Shown: positions 26,272 through 35,853 of the stretch, piece by piece | How positions within the stretch are numbered: position 1 is the first letter of the stretch | Layout of the letters: each line of letters starts with the position of its first letter | Assembly: GCA_024400455.1 (NCBI GenBank) | Contig: JAKSMU010000003.1 | Coordinates: 161,895 to 225,894 of the forward strand | DNA: 64,000 nucleotides | Direction: 5' to 3' | DNA from: Bacteroidales bacterium | Lineage (GTDB): Bacteria; Bacteroidota; Bacteroidia; Bacteroidales; F082 | Program-made: the position numbers and the translations under genes | Notes under the pieces: generated by a model | Seen by the model: only the letters and a program-made list of their open reading frames with translations | Told to the model about the DNA's origin: nothing | Database searches by the model: none

Positions 26272-26279
26272 TACTTTTG
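26272..26279 (+). promoter_or_regulatory. -7 box (TACTTTTG) ahead of the TPP riboswitch
   Basis: TAnnTTTG match ending 15 bases before the riboswitch core, so the aptamer would sit at the 5' end of the mRNA. Confidence 0.6.
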
Positions 26280-26293
26280 CACCCGATTACACA

Positions 26294-26384
26294 ATAGGGG
26301 TGCCTTTCTTGCTTTGGCAAGATGAAAGACAGGCTGAGATCAAACCCTCCGAACCTGATACGGATAATGCCGAGACAGGGAAAC
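26294..26384 (+). promoter_or_regulatory. TPP (thiamine pyrophosphate) riboswitch, THI element
   Basis: All conserved THI-box blocks are present in order: AGGGGTGCC, a variable P3 arm, GGCTGAGA, AAACCCTCCGAACCTGAT and CGGATAATGCCG, closed by a late GACAGGGA. It precedes the TonB-dependent receptor gene by about 58 bases, so it should lower expression of that receptor when thiamine pyrophosphate is plentiful. With little room for a strong terminator stem, translational control is more likely. Confidence 0.93.
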
Positions 26385-26441
26385 GAGTTTCTCAAAATTT
26401 CCTCTATTAATTTATTGTTCAACAACTTAAATCAATGAGTC

Positions 26442-28655
26442 ATGTCTAAACGACAGTTATTATTTTTCTTTATTCTGATGCTTTCGACAAGCATCGCGAA
26501 AGCACAAACCGAATTGCCAGAAGGCGACACTTTGCCTTACCTCAAGCAACTTTTAGACGAAGTCACGGTCAGCGCAAGCCGCGTTGGTGAGAAAACGCCT
26601 CTCACCCACTCCGACATCGATGCAGCGGAAATCCGCAAGAATAACAAAGGCGCCGACCTGCCTTATCTACTGCAAAACACGCCTTCGCTCGTCGTTACTT
26701 CCGATGCCGGAACAGGAATCGGTTACACGGGACTTCACATCCGCGGCAACGACTTGACCCGTATCAACGTGACACTCAACGGTGTACCCGTCAATGGCGC
26801 GGAAGACTACCAAGTCTATTTCGTCGATTTGCCCGATTTGGCTTCTTCGGTCGACAACATCCAGGTGCAACGCGGCATCGGCACTTCGACCAATGGAGCC
26901 GTCGCTTTTGGCGCTTCAATCAACATCAAGACCGATGAAATCAGCGCCACGCCTTACGCCACGCTCAGCAGCGCGGGCGGCAGTTTCAAATCGCTGAAAA
27001 ACACGCTCAATTTCGGCACTGGCCGCAACGAAAACGGCTTTAATCTCTCTGGCCGCTTGAGCCAAATCCGATCCAATGGTTATATCGACCGCAGTTGGGC
27101 CAAACTGAAATCATATTACCTTTCGAGTTCTTGGTCCAATCAAAACAACATGCTGAAATTCATTATGATGAGCGGAACCGAAAACACCTATCAGGCTTGG
27201 AACGGTATCCCGAAAAGTATGGTTGAAAGCAATCCGACTTACAATCCCGCCGGCGAAATGTACGACAAAGACGGCAATTTCCTTGGATTTTACGACAACG
27301 AAACCGACAACTACACGCAGAGCTACTACCAGTTGCATTACGCCCATAATTTCACCGAAAAACTCACCCTTACCTCCGCACTTTTCCTGACGACGGGCAA
27401 AGGCTATTACGAAAACTACAAGAACGGCAAGGATGTTTCGGACTATAAACTCAATCCCGTTTGGGTTGATGACGAACTTGTTGATAATTGCAACTTCGTG
27501 CAGCAGAAATGGTTAGACAATTATTTTTATGGAGCAAACCTTAGCCTCAACCATCAGGCCAAGCATTTCAACACCACTTTTGGCGGCGGCTGGAACCATT
27601 TTGAAGGGGCGCATTTTGGAAAACTCGTTTGGGCACAGATTCCCATTTCGACTGATTACGAATGGTACCGCAACCAAGGCCACAAGACCGATTTGAACCT
27701 TTTCGCCAAAACCAATGCCGAAATCAACGCACATTTCAGTCTGTTTGCCGATTTGCAATACCGCCATGTCATCTACAATATCAATGGCGAGCATGATGAT
27801 TTGCGCGACATCACGCAAAACCACAACTACAATTTCATTAATCCGAAAGGCGGCGTTTTCTACAGCCTCGACGAGAAAAACGATTTCTATTTCTCCGTGG
27901 CTTGCTCACACCGCGAGCCAAGCCGCAACGTGTTTGAAGACACCGACGAAGACCGACTCGACAAGGTGAAAGCCGAGCAACTCATTGATTATGAACTCGG
28001 TTACAACCGCAAAGGACAGAAATTCAGTTTCAGCACCAACCTTTATTATATGGATTACAAAGACCAACTGGTGCTGACGGGCGAAATCAACAGCGTGGGC
28101 GAAGCCGTGATGACGAATGTCGACAAAAGCTACAGATTAGGGCTTGAAGCATCTGCCAACTACCAGATTTGCAAACAGTTCGCCATCAACGGAAACTTGG
28201 CTTTGAGCCGTAACAAAATCCTCGGTTTCACCGATTATCTTGAAGATTGGGAAAACGGCGGCTATCACACCACTTTCCTCGGCACAACGGATATTTCCTT
28301 CTCTCCCAACCTCATTGGCGGCTTCAATCTTATCTACAAGCCTATCAACGACTTGAGTTTCAACCTGCAAGGGCAATATGTCAGCCGACAATACATCGAC
28401 AACACTTCCAATTTGGAGCGCAGCCTTGACCCGTATTTCATCAGCAACCTGCACATCAATTACGAATGGCAGCAGAAAGTGTTCAAAACGCTGAATTTCA
28501 GTCTTTCCGTGAACAACATTTTCAACCATCGCTATTGCAGCAACGCCTGGGTTTACCGTGCCTATATGGGCCATGAATACGGCGAATATCTCATTGACGG
28601 TTACTTCCCGCAAGCCGGCATCAATTTCATGTTTGGGGTGACGATTGGGATATGA
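26442..28655 (+). CDS. TonB-dependent receptor, probable thiamine uptake
   Basis: A 737-residue outer-membrane receptor. Signal peptide ends AKAQ, followed directly by a plug domain (LDEVTVSASRVGEK, LPYLLQNTPSLVVTSDAGTGIGYTGLHIRGNDLTRINVTLNGVPV) and a barrel of about 22 strands ending FMFGVTIGI. There is no N-terminal CarboxypepD repeat. The TPP riboswitch in its leader is the strongest functional clue: TPP-controlled TonB receptors in Bacteroidetes are predicted thiamine or thiamine-precursor transporters. No thiamine synthesis genes or PnuT lie in the window. A FecCD permease follows but has its own promoter. Confidence 0.9.
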   Translation: MSKRQLLFFFILMLSTSIAKAQTELPEGDTLPYLKQLLDEVTVSASRVGEKTPLTHSDIDAAEIRKNNKGADLPYLLQNTPSLVVTSDAGTGIGYTGLHIRGNDLTRINVTLNGVPVNGAEDYQVYFVDLPDLASSVDNIQVQRGIGTSTNGAVAFGASINIKTDEISATPYATLSSAGGSFKSLKNTLNFGTGRNENGFNLSGRLSQIRSNGYIDRSWAKLKSYYLSSSWSNQNNMLKFIMMSGTENTYQAWNGIPKSMVESNPTYNPAGEMYDKDGNFLGFYDNETDNYTQSYYQLHYAHNFTEKLTLTSALFLTTGKGYYENYKNGKDVSDYKLNPVWVDDELVDNCNFVQQKWLDNYFYGANLSLNHQAKHFNTTFGGGWNHFEGAHFGKLVWAQIPISTDYEWYRNQGHKTDLNLFAKTNAEINAHFSLFADLQYRHVIYNINGEHDDLRDITQNHNYNFINPKGGVFYSLDEKNDFYFSVACSHREPSRNVFEDTDEDRLDKVKAEQLIDYELGYNRKGQKFSFSTNLYYMDYKDQLVLTGEINSVGEAVMTNVDKSYRLGLEASANYQICKQFAINGNLALSRNKILGFTDYLEDWENGGYHTTFLGTTDISFSPNLIGGFNLIYKPINDLSFNLQGQYVSRQYIDNTSNLERSLDPYFISNLHINYEWQQKVFKTLNFSLSVNNIFNHRYCSNAWVYRAYMGHEYGEYLIDGYFPQAGINFMFGVTIGI

Positions 28656-28669
28656 AAAAGAAATTTTCA

Positions 28670-28677
28670 TATCTTTG
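28670..28677 (+). promoter_or_regulatory. -7 box (TATCTTTG) of the FecCD permease gene
   Basis: TAnnTTTG match 18 bases before the ATG at 28695 and just after the receptor stop, suggesting separate transcription from the riboswitch unit. Confidence 0.55.
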
Positions 28678-28694
28678 ACCACTTTTTCAAACCA

Positions 28695-29732
28695 ATGGCA
28701 CAACACGTCAACCATAGCAACATCCTCATTCCTATCAGTATCTTGCTGGTTGGCGTGGTGCTGTTTGCACTCAATCTGCTGTTGGGTTCCGTTTCCATTC
28801 CTTTTCAGGATTTTTGTCAAGCGGTGTTTCACGGCGAGAATAATACATATCGTTCCATCATTATGGAATACCGTATGCCACAGGCCATTACGGCACTTTT
28901 GGCTGGCATTGGCTTATCCATCTCCGGCCTGTTGATGCAGACTTTGTTCCGCAATCCCTTGGCCGATCCTTCCATTTTGGGCATCAGCAGCGGGGCAAGT
29001 TTGGGTGTAGCCCTTGTCGTTCTTTTGGCGGGAAGTTTCAGCGGCATTGCACTCAGTCAAAGCGCATTATGGTCGACATTAGGTGTTTCGCTTGCCGCTT
29101 TTGCCGGAGCATTTCTAGTCTTGTTGCTCATTTTGGTTCTCAGTGCAAAGCTGCGTAATATGGTCAGCCTGATTCTGGTAGGCATCATGATTGCCTACAT
29201 CGCTGGTTCCATCACCGATGTGTTGAAGTTCTTCAGCCAAAAAGAAGACGTCCATGCCTTTGTCATCTGGGGCTTGGGCAGTTTTTCCTCTGTCAGCAAA
29301 GCGCAGTTGCCTTTCCTGAGTATCACCGTCATTGTCGGCGCAATTTTGGCTTTTCTCTTATCCAAAAACCTCAACCTGACGCTTTTAGGCGAGCGTTATG
29401 CCGAGAACTTAGGCGTCAACATCAGGCGTTGCAGCATGATGACCATTCTGGTTTCGGGATTTCTTACGGCCATCATCACGGCTTTCTGCGGCCCAATTGC
29501 CTTTTTAGGTTTGGCGGTTCCGCATCTGGCGCGTTTTCTTTTCAAGAGCAGCAACCATTTCGTCCTGATTCCCGCCACCGCATTGATTGGCATGGACTTA
29601 GCCCTATTCTGCAACCTCATTTCGCGTCTGCCTGGTTTCGACGGCAGTCTGCCTATCAACTCTGTCACGGCCTTGATTGGCGCACCTATCGTGCTTTGGG
29701 TGATTTTCAGCAGACAGAAAGTCTCAAAATGA
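28695..29732 (+). CDS. FecCD/BtuC-family ABC transporter permease
   Basis: A 345-residue inner-membrane permease with about nine to ten spans. Family landmarks are YRMPQAITALLAGIGLSISG, MQTLFRNPLADPSILGISSG, and the coupling-helix area GLAVPHLARFLF. FecCD permeases move ferric siderophores, haem or cobalamin with a FecB-type binding protein and a FecE-type ATPase. Neither partner is in the window: the upstream gene is a receptor and the downstream gene faces the other way. It must work with subunits encoded elsewhere. Whether it serves the thiamine-type receptor next door is open. Confidence 0.9.
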   Translation: MAQHVNHSNILIPISILLVGVVLFALNLLLGSVSIPFQDFCQAVFHGENNTYRSIIMEYRMPQAITALLAGIGLSISGLLMQTLFRNPLADPSILGISSGASLGVALVVLLAGSFSGIALSQSALWSTLGVSLAAFAGAFLVLLLILVLSAKLRNMVSLILVGIMIAYIAGSITDVLKFFSQKEDVHAFVIWGLGSFSSVSKAQLPFLSITVIVGAILAFLLSKNLNLTLLGERYAENLGVNIRRCSMMTILVSGFLTAIITAFCGPIAFLGLAVPHLARFLFKSSNHFVLIPATALIGMDLALFCNLISRLPGFDGSLPINSVTALIGAPIVLWVIFSRQKVSK

Positions 29733-29755
29733 TTGCTTCCCGTTTTTTTGAAGCA

Positions 29756-32110
29756 CTACTCACCCAAGCGAATCATGCTTCTGTCATCTTCCTCTTTCTT
29801 GGCTTTCGCCGCACCCGGCTTGAAGGAATTGAAATTATAAGTGATTCCTAACCAGAACATTTGCGTCTTGCCTTTGCTATTGTTGACCAGATTGTAAATG
29901 GCATTATCGGAGAAAATATCCCAACGGCGCGTGTTGAAGACATCAGTGAACATGGCCGTCACAAATAGTTTTTCCTTGACCAAGACCTGCTTCACGCCGA
30001 CATTGGCATAATAAATGGGCTGGGTCTGGAATTGCGGAAAATATTGTGGCGTTATGTAATAAAACTGCATCTGTAAATCAGTGCCTTTCAACGGCTTGAA
30101 ATTCACAGAAGCATTGAAACTGTTCACCCAACCCTGATTGTTGATGTCGGCATTTTCAAACGTGCCGCTCGTCTTCGTGTAATACACATTGTTGTTCAAA
30201 TCGACGGAAAGCCATTGGGCAGGTTTCAGACGCAGCAGCAATTCAAGGCCGGTCTTTCGGTCGGAATCGCCATTGATATAAGTCAGAATCAAGGTATTAC
30301 CGCTCATTAGGGCGACTTGCGAAATGTAGTTCTGAATGTAATTCAGATAGGCATTTGCATTGACATTGAGATATTTTGAGACCAGAGAATAACCCAAATC
30401 CACCTTGTTGGAAGTCTCCGGAAGAAGATTGATGTTGCCCGTTTCATAGGTCTGATTGTCAATCAAATTGATGTATGGATTGAGTTGCGGATAAGTCGGG
30501 CGCGTGATTCTTCTCGAAAATCCCAACGAAAGCGACTGTGTTTCTGAGATTTGATAATTAAAGAAAAGATTAGGCGAAAGGAAAGCACTGCGATTCAAGG
30601 TGTCCAATTGCTGCTTGTCGCTATGCAAGGTCGTCACGCTGTATTCGAAGCGCAGCCCCGCCTTAAACGACAGTCTTTCAGTCAGTTTTGAAGAATACAT
30701 TGCGTAAGCGGCAGGAATGTATTCGCGATGGCGCAAATCATTGCTGAAGTACTGGGAATAAACCCACACATTATTAATCGTATCGTACTCATAAAACTTG
30801 TGGTTGATGTTGTTTTGACGCACCATCACCTTCACGCCCGTCTCCATTTTTCCTTTGCCAACTTTCTGCATATAATCGGCTTGCAAGGCTGTAATAAACG
30901 GGCTTCCACCCGAAACGGATTTCTGCACAAGCTGCTCATTTTCATAATAGAATGAAGGTCTGTCCCCTTTGATTTTCGACACCGAAGCCAACACGCTCAT
31001 TTCACTTTTTTCAGGAATGAAAACATGTTTGTAGGCCAACGAACCCTCAAACATCACGCGGTTAAAGCTGATATCGGTGGTGCGATACAACAAGGGCGAA
31101 TAAGCATAATGGTTCTCAAAATTCTGGACATTATTCAGTCGTGGCAGCATCAGTTTGGCATCCAAAGTGAAGATATTCTTCTTCGAAGCGCGATAAATCG
31201 CATTTGCGCCAAAAACCTGATTGCTGGTCGTGCGATTGGCCGCAATAATTTGATGAATACTATTCCCGCCTTGATAGAAATCACGGTTCAAAGTACTGTT
31301 AATCAAATCCTTTTCATATTTCCCGTTATAGTTGAAACGAAGGCTCCATTTCTTTTTGCTGTAACTCAAAGCCAAGTTCCCGTTCATCATTCCATTGAAA
31401 CCATAATTGAACGAAGCCATCCCGTTCAGGCCTGTCCCAATCTGCTTTTTCGACACGATATTGATGATGCCGCCCGTACCTTCCGAATCGTATTTCACAT
31501 CCGGACTTGTCACGATATCAATGCTTTGCACATTGGCAGCCGGGATACTATTGAGACTGCCAACCGTCGTCGGGATGCCATCCAATAGAATCAAGATGTT
31601 ATTGTTGCCACGAATGGAGACATTGTCGTCGTTATCCACGCTGACCGAAGCCGCAGAGCGCAGCACTTCCAACACCGACCCCGTCGCCGAACTCATATTC
31701 GTTGCCGGATTGATACTCGTCTTGTCCACCGAAACGGTTTTCGGCAGCCTCTCCCCTGTCACATACACCTCATCGATTTGATGTGTAAGTTCTTTCATGA
31801 CGATTTTCCCAACATCCACAGTCTTTTTGCCGTCGCAAACCACTTCCACTTCCTGATTGTCATAACCTATATAACTGATTACCAGTTTATATTCACCCAA
31901 AAACTCACCCTTCATTTGGAAAAAGCCTTCTTCATCAGAGATGACACCTGCCAAATAAGCCTTGCTTTCGTTTTTCAGAACAATGGCAGCATACTCAATC
32001 GGAGCATCGCTCTCATCGGCAATTTGACCTTTAATAAGTATTGTTTTCGTCTGAGCGACAAGCATTTGCGCAAACAAAACGCATATAATCAAGGAAATAA
32101 AACGGCGCAT
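29756..32110 (-). CDS. TonB-linked outer-membrane receptor (CarboxypepD_reg, Plug, OMP_b-brl_3)
   Basis: A 784-residue outer-membrane protein. The signal peptide ends MLVAQ. Residues about 25-105 are a CarboxypepD-regulatory-like domain (IKGQIADESDAPIEYAAIVL...GEYKLVISYIGYDNQEVEV). Residues 115-220 are a plug domain (VEVLRSAASVSVDNDDNVSIRGNN, ILLDGIPTTV, GTGGIINIVSKK). The rest is a barrel of the OMP_b-brl_3 type with NLLPETSNKVDLGYS and an atypical lysine/acid-rich tail after the last strand (KAKKEEDDRSMIRLGE). The substrate is unknown. It is tail to tail with the FecCD gene. Confidence 0.9.
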   Translation of the reverse strand: MRRFISLIICVLFAQMLVAQTKTILIKGQIADESDAPIEYAAIVLKNESKAYLAGVISDEEGFFQMKGEFLGEYKLVISYIGYDNQEVEVVCDGKKTVDVGKIVMKELTHQIDEVYVTGERLPKTVSVDKTSINPATNMSSATGSVLEVLRSAASVSVDNDDNVSIRGNNNILILLDGIPTTVGSLNSIPAANVQSIDIVTSPDVKYDSEGTGGIINIVSKKQIGTGLNGMASFNYGFNGMMNGNLALSYSKKKWSLRFNYNGKYEKDLINSTLNRDFYQGGNSIHQIIAANRTTSNQVFGANAIYRASKKNIFTLDAKLMLPRLNNVQNFENHYAYSPLLYRTTDISFNRVMFEGSLAYKHVFIPEKSEMSVLASVSKIKGDRPSFYYENEQLVQKSVSGGSPFITALQADYMQKVGKGKMETGVKVMVRQNNINHKFYEYDTINNVWVYSQYFSNDLRHREYIPAAYAMYSSKLTERLSFKAGLRFEYSVTTLHSDKQQLDTLNRSAFLSPNLFFNYQISETQSLSLGFSRRITRPTYPQLNPYINLIDNQTYETGNINLLPETSNKVDLGYSLVSKYLNVNANAYLNYIQNYISQVALMSGNTLILTYINGDSDRKTGLELLLRLKPAQWLSVDLNNNVYYTKTSGTFENADINNQGWVNSFNASVNFKPLKGTDLQMQFYYITPQYFPQFQTQPIYYANVGVKQVLVKEKLFVTAMFTDVFNTRRWDIFSDNAIYNLVNNSKGKTQMFWLGITYNFNSFKPGAAKAKKEEDDRSMIRLGE

Positions 32111-32318
32111 TGCAATTTAATTTTCCGCAAAAATAGTATTTTTCAAGAAGAGACACAAATCATTTCATTTTTGCAATTCTGCAATTAAAAACCTATTTCC
32201 GCCAAGGCGATAGATAGTAAATACGGAGTAAATTTCCGAGTAAATTATGAGTAAATTACTTTTCTTGCACCAGCCAATCCGTATTAATTCATGCGCAAGC
32301 GCATCCAAAAATTCAATC

Positions 32319-32353
32319 TGCGTAAAATCAGCGTCATCCGTGTAATCCGCGGT
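32319..32353 (+). repeat. degenerate tandem short repeat (GCGTnAATCn-type)
   Basis: Three imperfect copies of an 11-12 base unit (TGCGTAAAATC, AGCGTCATCC, GTGTAATCCGCGG) lie in the 254-base gap between two minus-strand genes. The rest of the gap shows only AT-rich sequence with repeats of GAGTAAAT (32228-32260). Confidence 0.5.
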
Positions 32354-32364
32354 TTAAAAAAATC

Positions 32365-33303
32365 TCACCCCATCTTACTCCGCTTAATCAAATAGTTGGT
32401 AAGAACCTGGTTGTAATCCTTATTGATATCAGCCTCCACATAATCGATTTGATACTGATAGCAATGCCGCAGAATGGCTTCCTTGCGCTCGGCCATCAGT
32501 CTTCTGTAAGTCTCCTGAACCTCAACGGGATTGAGTTTCAAGGTCTCGCCCGACTCCAAATCGACAAAACGATACGGGCGGTTTTCAAAATCGAGGTTCT
32601 GCTCCAAGTCGCCATCGTAGACATGGAACAAAATCACCTCGTGCTTATTGTATTTTAGGTGTTCCAAAGCATCGAACATCTTGTTGAAATCCTCCATGTT
32701 GTCGAGCATGTCGGTGAAAATCACCACGAGGCTGCGTCGATGCGTCATTTCAGCAATCTGATGCAGGCATTGCACCGTTGAGGTCGTCTTGGCCTTGGTC
32801 TTGTCGTAATTTTCAATCAAACCTTCCAACTGACTGTAGATAAGTTTATTGTGTACGGCAGATGACTTAGCCGCTTCGTGAAAGGCGATGGTCTCATCAA
32901 ACAAATCCAAACCGACTGCATCGCGTTGGCGGCGCATCAGTTCCATCAAGGATGCTGCAGCATAGACAGAGAAAAACAATTTGTTAGGATGCTCGAAATC
33001 AATCTTTTGTCTCACAGGAAAACACATGCTCGAACTTTGGTCGATGACCAGCTGACAGCGCAAGTTGGTTTCCTCTTCGTAGCGTTTTACGAAAAGTTTT
33101 TCGGTACGGCCATAGAGTTTCCAGTCGATATGACGGATCGGTTCACCGGAATTATAAAGCCGATGCTCGGCAAACTCCACCGAAAAGCCATGGAAAGGAC
33201 TTTTGTGCAGACCCGTAATGAAACCTTCGACAATCTGTCGTGCCAAAAACTCCAGACTGCCGAATTGCGTCAATTGGTTCCTATCGATGGAAAAATCCGT
33301 CAT
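32365..33303 (-). CDS. DUF58 domain protein (VWA-like)
   Basis: A 312-residue cytoplasmic protein. The DUF58 core is clear: YNSGEPIRHIDWKLYGRTEKLFVKRYEEETN followed by a VWA-like fold whose metal motif is DQSSSM (residues about 90-95) and IFTDMLDNM further on. DUF58 proteins usually sit beside a MoxR ATPase and further VWA proteins, in a chaperone-like system for metal insertion or envelope assembly. Here no MoxR gene is adjacent, so partners must lie elsewhere. Length is normal for the family. Confidence 0.9.
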   Translation of the reverse strand: MTDFSIDRNQLTQFGSLEFLARQIVEGFITGLHKSPFHGFSVEFAEHRLYNSGEPIRHIDWKLYGRTEKLFVKRYEEETNLRCQLVIDQSSSMCFPVRQKIDFEHPNKLFFSVYAAASLMELMRRQRDAVGLDLFDETIAFHEAAKSSAVHNKLIYSQLEGLIENYDKTKAKTTSTVQCLHQIAEMTHRRSLVVIFTDMLDNMEDFNKMFDALEHLKYNKHEVILFHVYDGDLEQNLDFENRPYRFVDLESGETLKLNPVEVQETYRRLMAERKEAILRHCYQYQIDYVEADINKDYNQVLTNYLIKRSKMG

Positions 33304-33338
33304 TGAGTGTATACCTGCTTTAAACCCTCAACCCCACG

Positions 33339-33464
33339 CGAAGCCGTCATTCCCGCAAAGGCGGGAATCTCCTTCGCTCTACGACTAACTCAAACGGGAA
33401 TCCCATTCTAACATAGTCTTTTAAGCGCAGGAGATTCCGGTTCAAGCCCGGAATGACGGCTTCG
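33339..33464. repeat. compound palindromic repeat element
   Basis: Outer arms CGAAGCCGTCATTCC (33339-33353) and its exact complement (33450-33464), with inner partly complementary arms GGAATCTCC (33364-33372) and GGAGATTCC (33430-33438) and a small stem CCCGCAAAGGCGGG. It looks like a dispersed bacterial palindromic element between the DUF58 and thioredoxin genes. It may also act as a terminator for trxA, whose stop is 30 bases away. Confidence 0.65.
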
Positions 33465-33493
33465 TACAGCGTTGCGTTCTGCCTATTGATGGT

Positions 33494-33814
33494 TTAGAAC
33501 AATTTCTCGAGTTTCTCGACGAAAACTTTCTTAGGAGCAGCGCCGACATTCTTGTCAACGACCTGACCGCCTTTGAAATAAAGGACTGATGGGATGTTCA
33601 TGATGCCGTATTTAGCGGCTGTTCCGTTGCAATCCTCGACATCGCATTTCACGGCAATCATCTTGCCAGCATATTCTTCAGAGATTTCTTCCACGATAGG
33701 TTCAACCTTCTTGCATGGGCCACACCAAGTAGCGCCAAAGTCCACCATTACAGGGAGTTCCGATTTCAGGACGACTTCTTCGAATTGGTCGTCAGTCATT
33801 TGTATTACTGCCAT
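33494..33814 (-). CDS. trxA: thioredoxin
   Basis: A 106-residue cytoplasmic thioredoxin with a complete active site WCGPC (FGATWCGPCKKVEPI) and the cis-proline loop NIPSVLYFKGG. It reduces protein disulfides and receives electrons from thioredoxin reductase, which is not in this window. An additional cysteine pair in the central strand region (KCDVEDCNG) replaces the usual VDVDEN and is typical of many Bacteroidetes thioredoxins. A -7 box (TATCTTTG, minus strand) lies at 33848-33855. Confidence 0.95.
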   Translation of the reverse strand: MAVIQMTDDQFEEVVLKSELPVMVDFGATWCGPCKKVEPIVEEISEEYAGKMIAVKCDVEDCNGTAAKYGIMNIPSVLYFKGGQVVDKNVGAAPKKVFVEKLEKLF

Positions 33815-33847
33815 AGTTTTATAATTTTAAGTTCGTAAATTGATGCG

Positions 33848-33855
33848 CAAAGATA
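33848..33855 (-). promoter_or_regulatory. -7 box (TATCTTTG) of trxA
   Basis: Minus-strand TAnnTTTG match 33 bases upstream of the start codon. Confidence 0.55.
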
Positions 33856-34043
33856 TAAAAAGTTGGAGATATAAAACCGCACTTTTGGAAATGAACGGAT
33901 TATTTTTTCCATTTTTACCACAAACAAATGGCAGACCGAAATGTTCGAATCGGCTCATTTTTCATCAATATGACTCAAAAAAAAACGAAATAAGTCAATT
34001 ATGTGGATGATTTTCAGTTTTTATACTGATTCATCGCAACTTC

Positions 34044-35582
34044 CTACAAAGGGAACAGCAGCAAGGTCACGATGATATTCGTGGCCAAAATGATGAAATT
34101 CATGGGCAGACCGATGCGCAGAAAATCGGAAAAACGATACCCGCCCGGCACATACACCATGAGATGTGTCGGCGATCCGATAGGCGTAGCGAAACTTGAC
34201 GAGACGCTCACCATCAGGCCCATGCAAAATGTCAGCGGATTGACGCCCAAGGTCAAAGCCAGCTTAATGGCCACAGGCGCTAGTATGGCGCCACAAGCCG
34301 TGTTCGAGACGAACTCCGTAAGGAAAGTACCAATCGTACATATTATGATAAATGCGACCAAAGCATGGCTGCCGCAGATGCCGGCCATATTGTCGGCAAG
34401 CAGCTGGGCAAGTCCCGTGTGGTCGATGGCCTTTCCTAAGGCTACCGAACTGGCAAACACCATCAGCACATCCCAGTTGATGCTTTTCTTGGCTTGGCGC
34501 ACAGTGCAACAGCGTGTGACCAACATCAGCAGAGCAGCGATGAAAGTGCAGTCGAGCAAAGGAAGCACGTTGAAGGCCGACAGCAGCACCATACCCAGCA
34601 TAATGGCTGTCGACAGCAATGTGTAGCCGCCGCCTTTTATCTCATCATCGAGTTCGGACGAGGAATGTTTCATGCCATATCGTTTTCCCAAAGCTGCCAC
34701 CTCTTCGCCATTGCCAGTGAAAATAAGCGTGTCGCTGCCCATCAGAAGCACATCATCGGCCTCTTCCCTATTCATCTGGTCGACATGATCCACGGCACCA
34801 TCGAAATGCACGACACCCACAAGAGTACACGCTTTGGCTGCACTCAGCAAGCCGATTTCGCCGAGTGTCTGCCCTGGAATATGGCAATCCTTCGGCACGA
34901 ATAGATAATGCACGGCATTGCTCAACTCGCCAGTAAGTTCCTCTTCCGGAGACTTCCGTTCAGGCAAAAGTTTCTGCATAGCAATGATGCAAATTACGCC
35001 CACGGCAAGACAGGCCAAGCCCAACACCGTAGTAGAGAAAATGCCAAGCTGATTGCCGGTAGCATCGGCATAAAAACTTGATATAATGAGGTTTGGCGGC
35101 GTACCGATAAGCGTACACACGCCACCCATGCCGGCAGCATAACTCAATGGAATAAGCAGTTTCGACGGAGCAATCTTAAGTTTTGATGCCCACACCTTCA
35201 CCACCTTTATAAATAGCGCCACGACCGTCGTATTACTCAAAAAGGCACTCAACCCTGCCACAGGCACCATCAGGCGGACGATAGCCCTGCCATACGACGA
35301 AGGAGTGCCCAACAGATGCTGTACCACCCAATGCAGCACGCCAGTGGCATCGAGGCCCGCCACCACGACAAACAAAGCTCCAACGACGACCACCGTTGTC
35401 GAACTGAATCCGCTCAAGGCCTCGCCCGCAGGCAAGCAGCCCGTGACGACAAGTAGCGCCATCACGCTGAGAAACACCACATCGGCAGGTATCTTGGTCT
35501 TCATCATGGTGATGAACATTCCGAGAATCAGCGCAATAGTAAGCCAAGCATGCCAATCGAGACCTAACAATTCCATTTGCAT
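34044..35582 (-). CDS. SLC13/DASS-family anion permease with one TrkA-C domain
   Basis: A 512-residue transporter of about 11-12 spans. N-half: MVPVAGLSAFLSNTTVVALFI and GGVCTLIGTPPNLIISSF, the SNT motif of DASS transporters. C-half: a second clamp, EFVSNTACGAILAPVA, and SSSFATPIGSPTHLMVY. Between the halves, residues about 215-310 form a soluble TrkA-C-like domain (CHIPGQTLGEIGLLSAAKACTLVGVV...SDTLIFTGNGEEV). Such proteins take up dicarboxylates, sulfate or related anions with sodium; the substrate is not set by sequence. It stands alone between thioredoxin and DUF6261. Confidence 0.88.
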   Translation of the reverse strand: MQMELLGLDWHAWLTIALILGMFITMMKTKIPADVVFLSVMALLVVTGCLPAGEALSGFSSTTVVVVGALFVVVAGLDATGVLHWVVQHLLGTPSSYGRAIVRLMVPVAGLSAFLSNTTVVALFIKVVKVWASKLKIAPSKLLIPLSYAAGMGGVCTLIGTPPNLIISSFYADATGNQLGIFSTTVLGLACLAVGVICIIAMQKLLPERKSPEEELTGELSNAVHYLFVPKDCHIPGQTLGEIGLLSAAKACTLVGVVHFDGAVDHVDQMNREEADDVLLMGSDTLIFTGNGEEVAALGKRYGMKHSSSELDDEIKGGGYTLLSTAIMLGMVLLSAFNVLPLLDCTFIAALLMLVTRCCTVRQAKKSINWDVLMVFASSVALGKAIDHTGLAQLLADNMAGICGSHALVAFIIICTIGTFLTEFVSNTACGAILAPVAIKLALTLGVNPLTFCMGLMVSVSSSFATPIGSPTHLMVYVPGGYRFSDFLRIGLPMNFIILATNIIVTLLLFPL

Positions 35583-35853
35583 TGTTTTTTACATTTTACA
35601 AAAAGCGGCGCAGCGCCAAAAACATGGCGAAATTACGAATTAAAACAGTGGTTTCACATCTCTATACGAATTTTTTTGTTCCTTATATTTTAAAGCAACA
35701 AAGGCAGCCCCTAACGGAGCCGCCTTCGGCTGTAGTTCATTAGCTTTTCAAGTAACAACCTTTTTTCGGGCTGGTTAGGCCTTTAGCCGCAATGCATGCT
35801 GGAACTACAAAAGACATCGCTTCGTGGCTAATCCCCATTGGGGGCGTCGGACT

